49,196 nucleotides of DNA, from positions 1 through 49,196 of the forward strand of contig JAUIDE010000020.1 of the NCBI GenBank assembly GCA_030429105.1, in the 5' to 3' direction. Position numbers and translations under genes: made by a program. Shown here in pieces: positions 1 through 7,112 of this stretch. This DNA is from Alphaproteobacteria bacterium (GTDB lineage: Bacteria > Pseudomonadota > Alphaproteobacteria > Rhodobacterales > Rhodobacteraceae). Numbering within the stretch: the first letter of the stretch is position 1; each line of letters starts with the position of its first letter. The notes under the pieces were generated by a model, which did no database searches, was not told where the DNA came from, and saw only the letters and a list, made by a program, of their open reading frames with translations.

Positions 1-278
1 CGCGCGCCGAATCGGGCGCGCCCGCCGCCTATTACATCCGCCTCGCCCTCGCCGACCGGCCGGGCGCGCTCGGCCGCGTCGCCGCCGCGCTCGGCGCCGT
101 CGGCGTCTCGATCCACCGCATGGTGCAGAGCGCGGACGAGGCCGAGGGCGGGGAGGCGACGGTGCTCATCGTCACGCACGAGACGACGCGGGAGCGGCTC
201 GATTCCGCCCTCGCCGTGGTGGCGGCCAGCGACGTCTCGATGGGCGCGCCCGTCGCGATCCGGATCGAGCCGGTCTAG
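1..278 (+). CDS. hom: Homoserine dehydrogenase, C-terminal ACT domain (5' truncated)
   Basis: Only the last 91 codons lie in the window, read in the frame that begins at base 3 and ends at TAG 276-278. The peptide has the pattern YYIRLALADRPGALGRV followed by a V-S-I-H-R-M-V-Q stretch and a C-terminal RIEPV. This matches the regulatory ACT domain at the end of homoserine dehydrogenase, which reduces aspartate semialdehyde to homoserine for threonine, methionine and isoleucine synthesis. The ACT domain normally senses threonine. The catalytic domain lies upstream of the window, so another ACT-domain enzyme cannot be fully excluded. Confidence 0.8.
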   Translation, partial: RAESGAPAAYYIRLALADRPGALGRVAAALGAVGVSIHRMVQSADEAEGGEATVLIVTHETTRERLDSALAVVAASDVSMGAPVAIRIEPV

Positions 279-305
279 CACCAGGGGCCGGTCGACCTGC
301 GAACG

Positions 306-503
306 GAGCGGGGAGGGCCGCGACCTCCCTCGGGAGGACGCCTTGGAACGTCTGCTCAGGGCGGTTTATGGCGTCACGAACTCGGGCGGTCGCACCTGTT
401 GCTCCGTTGCGATGCGTCCTCCCTTGGGGGGAGGGAGGACGCGGCCCGGGCTGGACGCCCGGGCCAAGGGCCCCGGGGGGAGCGCTGCGCCTCCGCCCGG
501 CCG
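306..503 (+). repeat. Dispersed structured intergenic repeat, copy 1
   Basis: This roughly 200-base segment recurs in inverted orientation at 31963-32160, about three-quarters identical by eye. It can fold into three successive hairpins. The first has arms CCTCC/GGAGG around a CTCG loop. The second has 11-bp arms GCGTCCTCCCT/AGGGAGGACGC. The third has 9-bp arms GGCCCGGGC/GCCCGGGCC. It sits between the convergent ends of the homoserine dehydrogenase gene and the BASS transporter gene. No transposase or flanking target duplication is visible. Weak similarity may continue to about 530, into the end of the transporter gene. Confidence 0.75.
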
Positions 504-522
504 ATTCCGCGGCGGCTTCCGC

Positions 523-1392
523 TCAGGCCCGCGCCGCTGCGATCCCCCGCCGCGCCCAGAGGATGAAGGGCAGCGTCACGAGATACATCGTGATCCCGTA
601 GACGCCGGAGGGCAGCGCCATCGCCGGCAGGCCCGTCGCCGCGGCGGCGATCAGCCCGCTCACCGCGATGCCGAGCGTCGCGTTCTGCACCCCCGCCTCC
701 AGCGCGATGGCGAGCCCCTCCCCGCGCGAGAGCCGCATCAGCCGCGCGAAGGCGACGCCGAGCGCCAGCATGACGACGTTGAGAAGAACGAGAAGCGGGC
801 CGAGCACCGGCAGGTTCTCCACGAAGAGCCCCCAGTTCGCGGCGAGCGCCCCGGCGACGATGAGAATGAAGAGCGCCGTCGCCGCCCGCGCCGCCAGCGG
901 CTCGAACCGGTCCGCGAAGCCCGGCGCAAGCGACCGGATCGCGACGCCGAGCGCGACCGGCGCCGCCGTGATCGCGAACATGGCGAGGCCGAGCGCGCCC
1001 ACATCCACCGCCGGCGCCGCCTCGCCCATCAGGCCGACGGCGGCCCAGGCCACGAGGAACGGCACGGTGACGACCGAGAGGAGGCTCACCGCCGCCGTCA
1101 GCGTGATCGAGAGCGCGACCGCCCCGCCCGCCAGCCGCGTCAGGATGTTGGAGGTCACGCCGCCGGGGCAGAAGGAGAGGATCATCACGCCCAGCGCCAG
1201 CTCCGGCGGCGGCGCGAAGAGGAGGACGAGCCCGAGCGCCACCGCCGGCAGAAGCAGCATCTGCGTCGCGGCTCCCACGGCGAAGGCCAGCGGCTTCGCC
1301 CCGACGCGCGCGAAATCCGCCGGCGTGAGCCCGAGCCCGAGCGAGAACATGATGAAGGCCAGCGAGAGCGGCAGAAACACGTCGAGCAGCAT
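523..1392 (-). CDS. Bile acid:sodium symporter (BASS) family transporter
   Basis: The 289-residue product is almost entirely hydrophobic, with about eight to ten membrane segments. It carries the BASS family stretch FCPGGVTSNILTRLAGG near residues 95-111, and GVQNATLGIAVSG near residue 235. Family members move organic anions such as bile acids, pantoate or keto acids with sodium; the substrate here cannot be told. I chose the ATG at 1392 because a GGGAGG sequence lies about seven bases upstream and the protein then starts directly with a membrane segment (MLLDVFLPLSLAF). A longer frame starting at 1491 adds 33 polar residues and is unlikely. Its 3' end abuts the intergenic repeat. Confidence 0.85.
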   Translation of the reverse strand: MLLDVFLPLSLAFIMFSLGLGLTPADFARVGAKPLAFAVGAATQMLLLPAVALGLVLLFAPPPELALGVMILSFCPGGVTSNILTRLAGGAVALSITLTAAVSLLSVVTVPFLVAWAAVGLMGEAAPAVDVGALGLAMFAITAAPVALGVAIRSLAPGFADRFEPLAARAATALFILIVAGALAANWGLFVENLPVLGPLLVLLNVVMLALGVAFARLMRLSRGEGLAIALEAGVQNATLGIAVSGLIAAAATGLPAMALPSGVYGITMYLVTLPFILWARRGIAAARA

Positions 1393-1503
1393 CGGAACCT
1401 CCCGGAGTTCCGGATTGCTCCCATCCGCTTCGCCGCCGCGCAAGCCGGAATCCCGCCGGGCCGCCGCGCGCGTCGCATACCGGATGTTCACGATCTTCGG
1501 GTA

Positions 1504-1521
1504 GGGAGTTTACGAACTCCC
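1504..1521. promoter_or_regulatory. Small perfect dyad upstream of the BASS gene
   Basis: Arms GGGAGTT and AACTCCC enclose a TACG loop, about 110 bases upstream of the transporter start codon. It could be an operator or a leader hairpin of the minus-strand transcript. It is short, so chance cannot be excluded. Confidence 0.35.
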
Positions 1522-1582
1522 ACCGCCATCATGTTGCATGAAAGATATGAAGATCGCGTTTCCGCCGAAGTCTGCAATATGG

Positions 1583-1603
1583 TTGTAATACGTTTGTAAT
1601 ACG
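1583..1603. repeat. Tandem direct repeat TTGTAATACG
   Basis: Two adjacent copies, TTGTAATACG and TTTGTAATACG, sit in an AT-rich patch about 190 bases upstream of the BASS start codon. The spacing of one helical turn suggests a regulator site, but no regulator gene is adjacent. Confidence 0.4.
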
Positions 1604-1778
1604 CTTTCTTACACGAAGAATGCCGATTTTTATGAGCGATTACAGGCGGATAAAAGCCAAGGTGGCGAAATCCCGTCTCCCCGGACCCGGCGCGAAGCAG
1701 CGCGCGCACCATTTTTTCTCATAGAATCCGGCGTTTACCCGGAAAGCAACAGCCTCGAAGCAACGCCCGCGTTGCGCC

Positions 1779-2144
1779 TCATCGCAGCCAGCCCGCCTCC
1801 CGGCACGCTCCCGCCGCCATCAGCGCCCGCCCGCCGCGATAGCGCCGGAGGCTGAACCGCCCGTCCGGCGCCAGCCGCACCCAGTCCCGCCCCGTCTCCG
1901 GGCGGAGCACGGTTCCCGAATGGCTCCGGCTCACCCCCGCATCCCAGACCTCCCCGCCCGCAAAGGCGACCGCCGCGCGCTGGCCGGAGAAGAGCACCGT
2001 AAAGGCCGGCGCCGGAACCCGGCTCCGCCCGGCGCAGGAAACGTGCACGTTCTCGCACAGCACCGGGTGATCCGGCGCGCAGCGCAATCCCTCCTCCGCC
2101 GCGGCGGCGCCCGCCGCGAGGAGAAGCGCGAGCGCCAGCCTCAC
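1779..2144 (-). CDS. Small secreted cysteine-containing protein, unknown function
   Basis: A 121-residue protein with a clear signal peptide (RLALALLLAAGAAAAEEG, cleavage probably after AAAA). The mature part has Cys at about residues 23, 31 and 38 and another near the C-terminus, suggesting disulfides in the periplasm. The start is a GTG at 2144 that overlaps the TGA of the upstream phosphatase-like gene as GTGA, so translation is probably coupled and the two share an operon. I do not recognise a family. The coupling to an eboF-like gene hints at a periplasmic role in the same process, which is inference. Confidence 0.7.
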   Translation of the reverse strand: MRLALALLLAAGAAAAEEGLRCAPDHPVLCENVHVSCAGRSRVPAPAFTVLFSGQRAAVAFAGGEVWDAGVSRSHSGTVLRPETGRDWVRLAPDGRFSLRRYRGGRALMAAGACREAGWLR

Positions 2145-3526
2145 CGGAAGACGTGGTCGAGCGTCAGCGCCTTGAAGTCCGTCGCCTTCACCGCCCCCGC
2201 CGGCATCAGCCCCGCCTCGGAGGAGATGACGAGCGGCCCGGCGGAGGGGTCGTCCGTGATCCGCCCGTGCGTCCCCTTCACCAGATGCGTGGCGGAGGGG
2301 GAGATGACGTCGAGCAGGCTCCGGAACCCCATCTTCCGCTTCGCCAGCGTCCAGCCCGCCTTCAGCTTCGGCGCGGTCAGCGCCGGGTCGAAGAACAACT
2401 CCACCGGGTCGTATCCCGGCTTCCGGTGAATATCGACCGTGCGCGCGAAATCCGGCGCCTTCCGCTCGTCGAGCCAGTAGTAATAGCTGAACCACCGGTC
2501 CGCCTTCGTCAGCGCCACGATCTCGCCCGAGCGCGGATGATCGAGCCCGAGCGCGGCCCGCTCCGCCCCCGCCCATACGCCCTCGACCCCGTCGAGCCCC
2601 TCGACCAGCGCCCTGACCTTCGGGATGAGAGCCTCGTCCTTCACATAGACATGCGCGATCTGGTGATCCGCCATCGCGAATGCCGCCGAGGCGCCGCAAT
2701 CGAGGATCTCCCGCCCGAACTCCTCCGGCCTGACCCGGATCAGCCCCGCCTCGCGCAGCGCCCGGTTGATATGGACCGCATCCGTCGCCTTCGTGATCCC
2801 GTATTCGGAGACGACGAGCACGCGCCGCCCCGTCGCCTCCGCGAAGTCGATCAGGTCGCCGCAGAGCGCGTCGATCTCCCGCAAATCCGCCTGGAGCCGC
2901 GGATGCGAAAGGTCCGGCCCGAGCCGCTGCAGGTTGTAGTCGAGATGCGGCAGATAGGTGAGCGTCAGCGTCGGGTCCCGCGTCTCCATCACATGCAGCG
3001 TCGCCTTCGCGATCCAGTCGGAGGAGGTGATATCCGCCAGCGGCCCCCAGAACTTGAAGAGCGGAAAGGTCCCGAGCTTCGCGTCCAGCTCGTCATGGAG
3101 CGCGGGCGGCTCGGCATAGTGATCCGGCAGCTTCCGCCCGTCCGCCGGATACATGGGCCGCGGCGTGGCGGACCAGTCCGCGCTCGCATACATGTTGTAC
3201 CACCAGAACATCTTCGCGCAGGTGAAGCCGGGGTCCCGCTTTCGCCCCGCCTCCCAGACCTTCTCGCCCGCGACGAGCTGGTTCGGCTGGCGCCAGAGCA
3301 GCACTTCCGAAAGATCGCGGAAGAACCACCCGTTCGCCACCGCGCCGTGGCCGGAGGGCGGCAGCCCGGTCAGCAGCGTCGACTGCGCCGTGCAGGTGAC
3401 GGCGGGCGTCACCGTCTCCAGCGGCCGCATCGCCCCCTTCGCCGCCAGCGCCGCCAGCCGCGGCGTATGCGGCCCGATCAGGTCGGGCGCGAGCCCGACC
3501 GCGAGAATCACCAAGGTCGGAGTCAT
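2141..3526 (-). CDS. eboF: EboF-like nucleotide pyrophosphatase / alkaline phosphatase superfamily protein
   Basis: The 461-residue protein has the type I phosphodiesterase/nucleotide pyrophosphatase layout. There is an N-terminal strand and loop (VILAVGLAPD, 6-15), a nucleophile-type segment PAVTCTAQSTLLTG (41-54), LPHLDYNLQRLGPD (192-205), VVSEYGIT (238-245), IHRKPGYDP (366-374) and KGTHGRI (417-423). It fits the phosphatase-like member found in ebo gene clusters, and the neighbouring genes are eboA and eboB. Several canonical metal ligands are replaced: the usual Asp before GL is Val10, the second His of the D-x3-H motif is Gln200, and the DHG motif is EYG. GGGGAG lies six bases before the ATG. 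The substrate is unknown and the gene symbol rests on context. Confidence 0.75.
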   Translation of the reverse strand: MTPTLVILAVGLAPDLIGPHTPRLAALAAKGAMRPLETVTPAVTCTAQSTLLTGLPPSGHGAVANGWFFRDLSEVLLWRQPNQLVAGEKVWEAGRKRDPGFTCAKMFWWYNMYASADWSATPRPMYPADGRKLPDHYAEPPALHDELDAKLGTFPLFKFWGPLADITSSDWIAKATLHVMETRDPTLTLTYLPHLDYNLQRLGPDLSHPRLQADLREIDALCGDLIDFAEATGRRVLVVSEYGITKATDAVHINRALREAGLIRVRPEEFGREILDCGASAAFAMADHQIAHVYVKDEALIPKVRALVEGLDGVEGVWAGAERAALGLDHPRSGEIVALTKADRWFSYYYWLDERKAPDFARTVDIHRKPGYDPVELFFDPALTAPKLKAGWTLAKRKMGFRSLLDVISPSATHLVKGTHGRITDDPSAGPLVISSEAGLMPAGAVKATDFKALTLDHVFR

Positions 3527-3643
3527 CCGCTCTCCCCATTCTTCTTTTTCGCGACTATCGCGGAATCTCGCCCGGCAAGGAAGCCCGCCTCTGGAGCGGC
3601 CCCGCGCCTTGCCCTAGTCTCGCGGAAAACAGGAGGAGACGAC

Positions 3644-4363
3644 ATGGCGGCGCCAGTGGATCTCTTGCGCGGATGGGTCATGGCCCGCGCGGGGAAGGAG
3701 GCGATGTGGCTCGGCGACACGCTCGCCAATCTCGGGGACGGCGCGCCGGAAAAGGCGCTGCACGTCGTCCTCGGCCTCGCGCCGCGGCGGCTCGGCAAGG
3801 CGGACCTCGCCCTCTCGCCCGCCGATCTCAGGGCGGCGGACGCGGCGCGGCCGGGATGGGACCCGTCGGACTGGAGCCTCGACGGCGCCGCGCGCGTCCT
3901 CGCCCTTCTCGTCTTTCGCGGCGCGCGGCCCTTCGCGGAGACGTTCAAGGACCTTCGCCGCACCTCGGACGCGGCGGAAATGATCGCCCTCTATCGCGGC
4001 CTGCCGCTCTATCCCGAACCGGAGGCGCTGGATTTCGAGGTCGGGGAGGGGCTCCGCTCCAATCTCCGCCCGGTCTTCGAGGCGATCGCCCACCGCAACC
4101 CGTGGCCGCGCGACCATTTCGACGAGCATCGCTGGAACCACATGATCCTGAAGGCGCTCTTCGTCGGCGCCCGCCTCGCCCCCATCGTCGGGCTGGAGGA
4201 GCGGGCGAATCCGGAGCTTGCGCGCATCCTCTGCGACTATGCGGAGGAGCGCTGGGCCGCCGGCCGGCCCGTGACGCCCGAGCTCTGGATTCCCGTCCGC
4301 CCCTTCGCCGGGGACCCGAAGATCGACGCGGCGCTCGCCCGCGCGGAGGAGAATGCGGCATGA
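3644..4363 (+). CDS. eboA: EboA domain-containing protein
   Basis: The product is 239 residues, soluble, with no signal peptide. It matches the EboA family of the ebo cluster. Recognisable stretches are a central FKDLRRTSDAAEMIALYRGL (101-120), RWNHMILKALFVGARL (163-178) and a C-terminal GRPVTPELW motif. Its biochemical role is unknown; published work on ebo clusters links them to moving secondary-metabolite precursors to the periplasm. AGGAGGAG sits eight bases before the ATG at 3644. The stop overlaps the next start as ATGA, so eboA and eboB are translationally coupled. It is divergent from the eboF-like gene across 117 bases. Confidence 0.85.
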   Translation: MAAPVDLLRGWVMARAGKEAMWLGDTLANLGDGAPEKALHVVLGLAPRRLGKADLALSPADLRAADAARPGWDPSDWSLDGAARVLALLVFRGARPFAETFKDLRRTSDAAEMIALYRGLPLYPEPEALDFEVGEGLRSNLRPVFEAIAHRNPWPRDHFDEHRWNHMILKALFVGARLAPIVGLEERANPELARILCDYAEERWAAGRPVTPELWIPVRPFAGDPKIDAALARAEENAA

Positions 4364-5280
4364 TGTTCATCGACCCCCACGCCCACATGATCTCCCGCAC
4401 GACGGACGATTACGAGGCGATGGCCGCCGCCGGCGTCGTGGCGCTGATCGAGCCCGCCTTCTGGCTCGGCCAGCCGCGCACCTTCGTCGGCACCTATGTG
4501 GACTACCTTTCCACCATCGTCGGGTGGGAGCGGTTCCGCGCCGGGCAGTTCGGCATTCGCCATTACTGCACCGTCGGCCTCAACTCGAAGGAGGCGAACA
4601 ACGAGGAACTGGCCGAAGGCGTGATGGAATGGCTCCCCCGCTTCGCGCTGAAGGAGGGCGTCGTCGCCATCGGGGAGATCGGCTATGACGAGCAGACCCC
4701 GCTGGAGGACAAGTATTTCCGCCTCCAGCTCAAGCTCGCGAAGGAGCTTCACCTCCCCGTCATGGTCCACACCCCGCACCGCGACAAGAAGCGCGGCACT
4801 TCCCGCTCGATGGATGTCTGCGAGGAGATGGGCGTGGACCCCTCCATGGTCGTGATCGACCACAACAACGAGGAGACGGTGGCGGAGACCCTCCAGCGCG
4901 GCTACTGGGCCGGCTTCTCGATCTATCCCTCCACCAAGATGGGCAATGCGCGGATGGTGGAGATCCTGAAGCGCTATGGGGCTGAGCGCATCATCGTGGA
5001 CAGCGCCTGCGACTGGGGCATCTCGGACCCGCTCGGCGTCGCCAAGACGGCGAAGCTGGCGCTGGAGAGCGGCATCGCCCCCGAAACGGTGGAGCGCGTC
5101 TGCTACCGCAACGCGCTGGAGGCTTACGGCCAGTCCGGCCAGATGAAGGAGGCGGACTGGCTCGACCCGCCCGCCATCGACCAGCGCACGCTCTACGAAG
5201 GCAACTCCATCCTCCGCGGCGGCCGCGATCCGGTAATCGAGGAGAGCGGGGCGAAGCGGCGGGGCCTGCTGATCGAATAG
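4360..5280 (+). CDS. eboB: TatD-family metal-dependent hydrolase, EboB type
   Basis: The 306-residue protein is a TIM-barrel amidohydrolase of the TatD family. All expected metal ligands are present: D5-P-H7-A-H9 at the N-terminus, E106 in GEIGYD, H137 in VMVHTPH, H168 in VVIDHNN and D214 in IIVDSACDWG. This contrasts with the divergent eboF-like partner, whose metal site looks altered. The sequence style and fusion-like coupling to eboA identify it as the TatD member of ebo clusters rather than the housekeeping DNase TatD. The start is the ATG at 4360 that overlaps the eboA stop; a second ATG follows immediately. The reaction is unknown. Confidence 0.87.
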   Translation: MMFIDPHAHMISRTTDDYEAMAAAGVVALIEPAFWLGQPRTFVGTYVDYLSTIVGWERFRAGQFGIRHYCTVGLNSKEANNEELAEGVMEWLPRFALKEGVVAIGEIGYDEQTPLEDKYFRLQLKLAKELHLPVMVHTPHRDKKRGTSRSMDVCEEMGVDPSMVVIDHNNEETVAETLQRGYWAGFSIYPSTKMGNARMVEILKRYGAERIIVDSACDWGISDPLGVAKTAKLALESGIAPETVERVCYRNALEAYGQSGQMKEADWLDPPAIDQRTLYEGNSILRGGRDPVIEESGAKRRGLLIE

Positions 5281-5293
5281 CGGGCGGCGCCCC

Positions 5294-7051
5294 TCACGCC
5301 CCCCGCGCGCGAAAGGCGGCGAGGCGGCGGCGCCAGACATGGCCTTCGTCCAGTCCGGCGAACCGCGACTCCGCCTCCGCCGCGAATCCCGCCGCCGCCT
5401 GTTCGTCCCCGAGCGCGGCGGCCGCCTCGGCGCGCAAGAGTGCGATAAACCCCGGCTCATCATTGGTCGCGGACCAGACCCGCGCGGCGGGCTCCGCCAG
5501 CGCGGCCAGCGCCCCCGCCGCCTCCGCCGCCCGCCCCTGCGCCAGAACCGCCTCCGCAAGCCGCGCCCGGGTCATCAGCGTGTGCGGACGCTCCGCGCCC
5601 TCCACCCGCTCAAGGACCGGCAGCAGAGCGGCCAGCTCCGCCTCCGCCTCCCCCACCCGCCCAAGATCGAGCCGCGCCCGCGCGAGTAAATAGCGGTTTA
5701 TCAGAGTGCTCGGATGCTCCGCGCCCGCCACCCGCTCCCAGACCGGCAATAGCGCGGCAAGCTCCCTTTCCGCCTCCGCAGCCCGCCCGAGCGCGAGCCG
5801 CGCCCGCGAGAGTTCTCTACGCGCCTTGAGCGTTTCGGGATGCTCCGCGCCCCTAATCCGCTCTGAAACCGGCAGGAGCGCGGACAGCGCTGCCTCCGCC
5901 TCAGCCGCCCGCCCGAGTGTGATCTGCGCCCGCGCGAGCACTCCGCGCGTCGCGAGAGTGTCGCCGTGATCTGCGCCCTTGACCTTCTCCTTCAAGGGCA
6001 TCAGCTTGGTTAGCTCCGCTATGGCTTCCGCTGGCTCGCCGCTTCCGATCAACGCCTTGGCTAGATGGAATCGCGTCGTCAGCACGCCCCAATCCTCGGA
6101 GCCGAGGGCGATGGACTGGAGCGGCAGCATGGCGCGCAGCCCCTTCGCCGCCTCTCCATCTCGCCCCTGTCGCATCGCGGCGTCGGCGACGAGCACCTTC
6201 GCCCAAAACGTCTCTCGCGCCGTCGCGCCCAGCACGCTTTCGCAGCATGCCGGCAACGGCGCAACGAGCCGGGCGCCCCGCTCGATGCGGCCGCCGACGA
6301 GCGCCGCTTGGGCGATCCGCATGCGGAGGCGGAGCGCATTCGGCCCCTCCTCCCCCTCGACCGCCGAGACGAGCGCCAGCGCCCGCTCCAAGATTGCGGC
6401 GGCGGTGAGATACCAGCCCTTGCGGAACTCCGCTTCCCCGGCGTCGAAAAGCGCTTGCGCATCCGCCCCGTTCTCCGCGATCAGGCGATGGATGCGGCGC
6501 TCCTCCGCCCGCTCCGGGCTTTCGGGCGTGGCCTTCGCCGCCTCCGCCCGCGCCTCCACCCCGGCGAGGCGGGCGCGGGCCTCGTCATCCTGCGGCAGCG
6601 CGGCATGGGCGGCCCAAGCATGCGCCAGCGCTGTCTCCAGCCGCGCCTCGCCATAGCCGAGGGCGGCCTCGGAAAGCAGCCCGTGCGCGAGGCCCTGCGC
6701 CGCGGCGGTCTTCGCAAGCAAGGCCCCCGCCGCCTCCCGTGCCTTCTCCTCCTTCCCCGCGTCGAGATCGGCGCGGAGCCGGGCGAGGACGGCGCCGGGC
6801 TCCGTCTCCTTCAGCGAGGCGATCTCCTTCCGAAGCGCCTTCGTCAGGTCCCGCTCCGTCGCCAGTTCATCCCTCAGGTCATCCCGCTCCTGCGCCGCGA
6901 CGCGCCCGCGGCGGGAGATAAGTTTCCAAGCAAGTGCGAACGCGGCGAAGAACCCTCCGAACAGGAATCCGAGAAAAGTGATCTGCGCCGTGAGGCTGTC
7001 ATCCTTGAAATCCGTCAGCACGGCGATCAGGAAATCCGCGAGATCAATCAT
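5294..7051 (-). CDS. Membrane-anchored tetratricopeptide (kinesin-light-chain-like) repeat protein
   Basis: The 585-residue protein starts with one membrane segment at about residues 22-45. A charged, probably coiled-coil region (50-90) follows, then a long helical repeat domain. From about residue 320 to 510 there are successive 42-residue TPR units with the consensus LARARLxLGRAAEAExELAALLP followed by a GAEHPxTL turn. This is the kinesin-light-chain TPR style and indicates a protein-protein interaction scaffold facing the cytoplasm. Adjacent units are very similar, so they arose by recent duplication. It ends 14 bases from the convergent eboB stop. The partner and function are unknown. Confidence 0.8.
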   Translation of the reverse strand: MIDLADFLIAVLTDFKDDSLTAQITFLGFLFGGFFAAFALAWKLISRRGRVAAQERDDLRDELATERDLTKALRKEIASLKETEPGAVLARLRADLDAGKEEKAREAAGALLAKTAAAQGLAHGLLSEAALGYGEARLETALAHAWAAHAALPQDDEARARLAGVEARAEAAKATPESPERAEERRIHRLIAENGADAQALFDAGEAEFRKGWYLTAAAILERALALVSAVEGEEGPNALRLRMRIAQAALVGGRIERGARLVAPLPACCESVLGATARETFWAKVLVADAAMRQGRDGEAAKGLRAMLPLQSIALGSEDWGVLTTRFHLAKALIGSGEPAEAIAELTKLMPLKEKVKGADHGDTLATRGVLARAQITLGRAAEAEAALSALLPVSERIRGAEHPETLKARRELSRARLALGRAAEAERELAALLPVWERVAGAEHPSTLINRYLLARARLDLGRVGEAEAELAALLPVLERVEGAERPHTLMTRARLAEAVLAQGRAAEAAGALAALAEPAARVWSATNDEPGFIALLRAEAAAALGDEQAAAGFAAEAESRFAGLDEGHVWRRRLAAFRARGA

Positions 7052-7112
7052 CGAAACTCCCCCGGCGCATGCGCAACCATGCCGCCCTGCGCCGCGCCCG
7101 GCAAGCGGCCCC

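Larger units (their letters stand above)
1393..1778. other. Intergenic region, locally AT-rich, no gene
   Basis: This 386-base gap lies upstream of the BASS transporter gene and downstream of the small secreted-protein gene. Bases 1530-1640 are far richer in A/T than the rest of the window and hold a tandem 10-base repeat. There is also a small hairpin at 1504-1521. The segment probably holds the transporter promoter. I see no coding sequence or RNA gene in it. Confidence 0.5.

Noticed and set aside
343-1599. Long plus-strand frame of 418 codons opposite the BASS gene
   Set aside because: Its product is an Arg/Glu/Asp-rich low-complexity string typical of the antisense of a GC-rich membrane-protein gene. 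It crosses the structured repeat and has no ribosome binding site or family pattern.
2153-3643. Plus-strand extension of eboA to a 736-codon frame
   Set aside because: The extension is antisense to the eboF-like gene; AGGAGGAG before 3644 fixes the start.
5700-6100. Regular repeats resembling a CRISPR array or minisatellite
   Set aside because: The 126-base periodicity is the coding period of 42-residue TPR units and shows protein-level conservation without spacers.
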